The notes beneath the pieces were generated by a model. That model did not search any database. It worked only from the letters and a program-made list of their open reading frames with translations, and was not told the DNA's origin. A program made the translations under genes and the position numbers. Positions 62,243 through 64,000 of a stretch of DNA of 64,000 bases are shown piece by piece (position 1 is the stretch's first letter; each line of letters starts with the position of its first letter). This stretch comes from Cylindrospermum stagnale PCC 7417 (GTDB taxonomy: Bacteria; Cyanobacteriota; Cyanobacteriia; Cyanobacteriales; Nostocaceae), in contig NC_019757.1 in the NCBI RefSeq assembly GCF_000317535.1, positions 2,434,501 through 2,498,500 on the forward strand, given 5' to 3'.

Positions 62243-63718
62243 CTAGCCGTTGAGTTTCTTTTCCACCAATTCGTTAGTCAGCTTGGGATCAGCGCGTTTA
62301 CCGGTCTTTTTGAGAACCTGTCCGACAAAGAAGCCTTTGAGGTTGGTGTTACCGTTGCGATACTTTTCTAGTTCTTTGGGGTTAGCAGCGATCGCATCAT
62401 CCACAATTGGTTCTAAAATAGCAGGGTCGGTAATTAGCTCCTGACCAGCAAAAGCTTTTTCGGGAGAAACACCACTCAGTAAGTCTGACAGCTTTTCTTT
62501 AGCTTGGGCATTGCTGATTTTACCCGTTTCAATGCGGGTGATCACATCGGCTAAATTGGTAGGAGTGAGAGCAATTTCTGTGATGCTGAGTTTTTGCTTG
62601 TTGAGATAAGCAGCGATATCTTGAGTAATCCAGTTAGCAGCCGCTTTGGGATTTGCACCAGCAGCGATCGCACTTTCAAAATATCCTGATACAGGATGGT
62701 CTTCTGTCAACACCCGTGCATCATAAGGTGAAAGCCCCAACTCACCTTCATAACGATGGCGTTTTTGGGCTGGTAGTTCTGGTAATTCACTCAGCCAATG
62801 CGCTAATTCTTGATCTGTCACCTCAATCGGTGCTAAATCTGGTTCGGGGAAGTAGCGATAATCGCTAGAACCTTCTTTAATCCGCATACTAATTGTGCGT
62901 TGCGAACCTTCTTCCCACAAGCGGGTTTCTTGGACAATCCTTTCCCCTGCTTCATTTGCAGCGATTTGGCGCTCTATTTCATAGTCTATCGCTTTTTGGA
63001 TAGCGCTGAAAGAGTTCATATTCTTGATTTCTACTTTCGTCCCAAAGGCCTCTCTTCCCACAGGACGGACAGAAATATTCACATCACAGCGCAGAGATCC
63101 TTCTTGCATATTGCCATCACTGACACCGAGATAGCGGACAATTCGGCGCAATTCTTGGGCATATTCTGCTGCTTCTTGTCCAGAACGCAAGTCAGGTTCT
63201 GAGACAATTTCTACCAACGGCACACCCGCCCGGTTGTAGTCTACCAGAGAATAAGTAGAACCGGAAATGCGATCGCTCCCCGCGTGTACCAATTTGCCAG
63301 CATCTTCTTCCATGTGCAACCGCGTGATTCCAATGCGTTTGCGCGTAGAATTGCCTGCATCATCTACCAATTCAATCTCTATCCAACCATGTTCTGCGAT
63401 CGGTAGGTCATATTGAGAAATTTGGTAATTTTTCGGTAAATCAGGATAAAAATACTGTTTACGGTCAAATTTGCTATATCTAGCAATTTGACAATTTAGC
63501 GCCAAACCCGTTTTCACAGCATATTCCAACACCTTGGCGTTGAGTACGGGTAAAACCCCAGGTAAACCCATACACACAGGGTCAATATTAGTATTGGGTT
63601 CACCACCAAATGCCGTTGAGCTAGAAGAGAAAATCTTGGTATTTGTACTTAGCTGGCAATGGGTTTCTAGTCCAATAATCGCTTCGTATTCAGTCTTTAC
63701 GGTGGTAGCAACAGTCAT
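62243..63718 (-). CDS. gatB: aspartyl/glutamyl-tRNA amidotransferase subunit B
   Basis: The 491-residue subunit binds and activates misacylated Glu-tRNA-Gln (or Asp-tRNA-Asn) for amidation by the GatCAB complex. It shows EAIIGLETHCQLSTNTKIFSSSS near the start, VCMGLPGVLPVLN, the signature-type KFDRKQYFYPDLPKNYQISQYDLPI, and the catalytic and magnesium region MHEEDAGKLVH (here LHMEEDAGKLVHAG). The C-terminal YqeY-like tail runs to DPKLTNELVEKKLNG. The start ATG at 63718 and the length are normal. gatA and gatC are not in the window, as is usual in cyanobacteria where they are scattered. Confidence 0.96.
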   Translation of the reverse strand: MTVATTVKTEYEAIIGLETHCQLSTNTKIFSSSSTAFGGEPNTNIDPVCMGLPGVLPVLNAKVLEYAVKTGLALNCQIARYSKFDRKQYFYPDLPKNYQISQYDLPIAEHGWIEIELVDDAGNSTRKRIGITRLHMEEDAGKLVHAGSDRISGSTYSLVDYNRAGVPLVEIVSEPDLRSGQEAAEYAQELRRIVRYLGVSDGNMQEGSLRCDVNISVRPVGREAFGTKVEIKNMNSFSAIQKAIDYEIERQIAANEAGERIVQETRLWEEGSQRTISMRIKEGSSDYRYFPEPDLAPIEVTDQELAHWLSELPELPAQKRHRYEGELGLSPYDARVLTEDHPVSGYFESAIAAGANPKAAANWITQDIAAYLNKQKLSITEIALTPTNLADVITRIETGKISNAQAKEKLSDLLSGVSPEKAFAGQELITDPAILEPIVDDAIAANPKELEKYRNGNTNLKGFFVGQVLKKTGKRADPKLTNELVEKKLNG

Positions 63719-64000
63719 AATATCTCGATTTTCATCATAATCCTTCTTTAGGCTACTATTCTAGCGCTGTCGAGAGTTGCGTTGAAGGTTGTTCGTTACC
63801 TAGAGTAGCAAATCACCTTCAATTGAGATTGCAGTTAACAACTTGGGTTAGAAGTAACAAGTAATTTTACTAAAAGCGCGATTAGGTTTTTATAAGTTTT
63901 TTCACGCATTTACGAACCCTACAGCAAAATCTTTTTATTTAATTTTCCATCCTTTCAAGGCGTATATTCTGGCTTTTTTAAGTAAATTCCGTACTATCTT
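63719..64000. other. upstream region of gatB, no gene seen
   Basis: The last 282 bases hold the gatB upstream region. I see no open frame, RNA or clear operator. Confidence 0.3.

Overview
The window is chromosomal DNA of a filamentous, probably heterocyst-forming cyanobacterium (Nostocales, Nostoc/Anabaena type). This rests on the many GCGATCGC (HIP1-type) octamers, heptanucleotide tandem repeats, dispersed palindromic repeats, a high-light-inducible protein gene, a ferrochelatase with a chlorophyll-binding tail, a CoaT/CoaR cobalt system, and large WD40-STAND and caspase-like proteins. No rRNA, tRNA or CRISPR array was recognised.

Layout. 1-8.5 kb: an edge-truncated ABC exporter, a shortened YdcF/ElyC-like membrane protein, galE, an ethylene-receptor-type histidine kinase, a two-gene membrane operon (UreH/DsbD-like protein plus a CopC-like periplasmic protein) and an M28 peptidase. 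8.53-17.33 kb: a block bounded by an exact 23-bp direct repeat whose left copy is the 3' end of the peptidase gene. It holds five small exported proteins (three of them cysteine-containing in recognisable CxC/CP patterns), a STAND ATPase with 14 WD40 blades sitting between inverted paralogous arms, and a patatin-like phospholipase behind two AT-rich operator-like palindromes. No integrase is visible, but the block has the form of an inserted accessory or defence island. 17.3-24.8 kb: a hypothetical protein, a GIY-YIG-like protein without its catalytic arginine, a caspase-alpha/beta hydrolase-TM fusion and a DUF1400 hydrolase.

24.9-31.7 kb: core genes murD and glyS, a WcaI-type glycosyltransferase, an RpiB-like isomerase and hliP, which has three in-phase HLR1 half-sites. 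31.8-38.4 kb: coaT and coaR, with a MerR-type operator of 20-bp spacer at coaT; the pair is split by an AAA-ATPase/TOPRIM-like gene couple and a GT-C-like membrane protein. 38.9-50.9 kb: a phosphate-binding-like protein with nine acidic repeats and a DUF4912 tail, an ABC-2 exporter, a histidine kinase, a decayed comM-like remnant, a YihY/BrkB protein, purB and a DUF4126 protein. 50.9-64 kb: a tnpB remnant, a histidine phosphatase/membrane/EF-hand fusion, hemH with a CAB tail, a methyltransferase, a DUF29 protein, a small P-loop kinase, a HEAT-NACHT-FGE protein, argJ and gatB. Between the last two is a tandem pair of small-RNA-like units, each ending in an intrinsic terminator on the minus strand.

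All calls come from reading the sequence. Family names are by motif recognition without database search.
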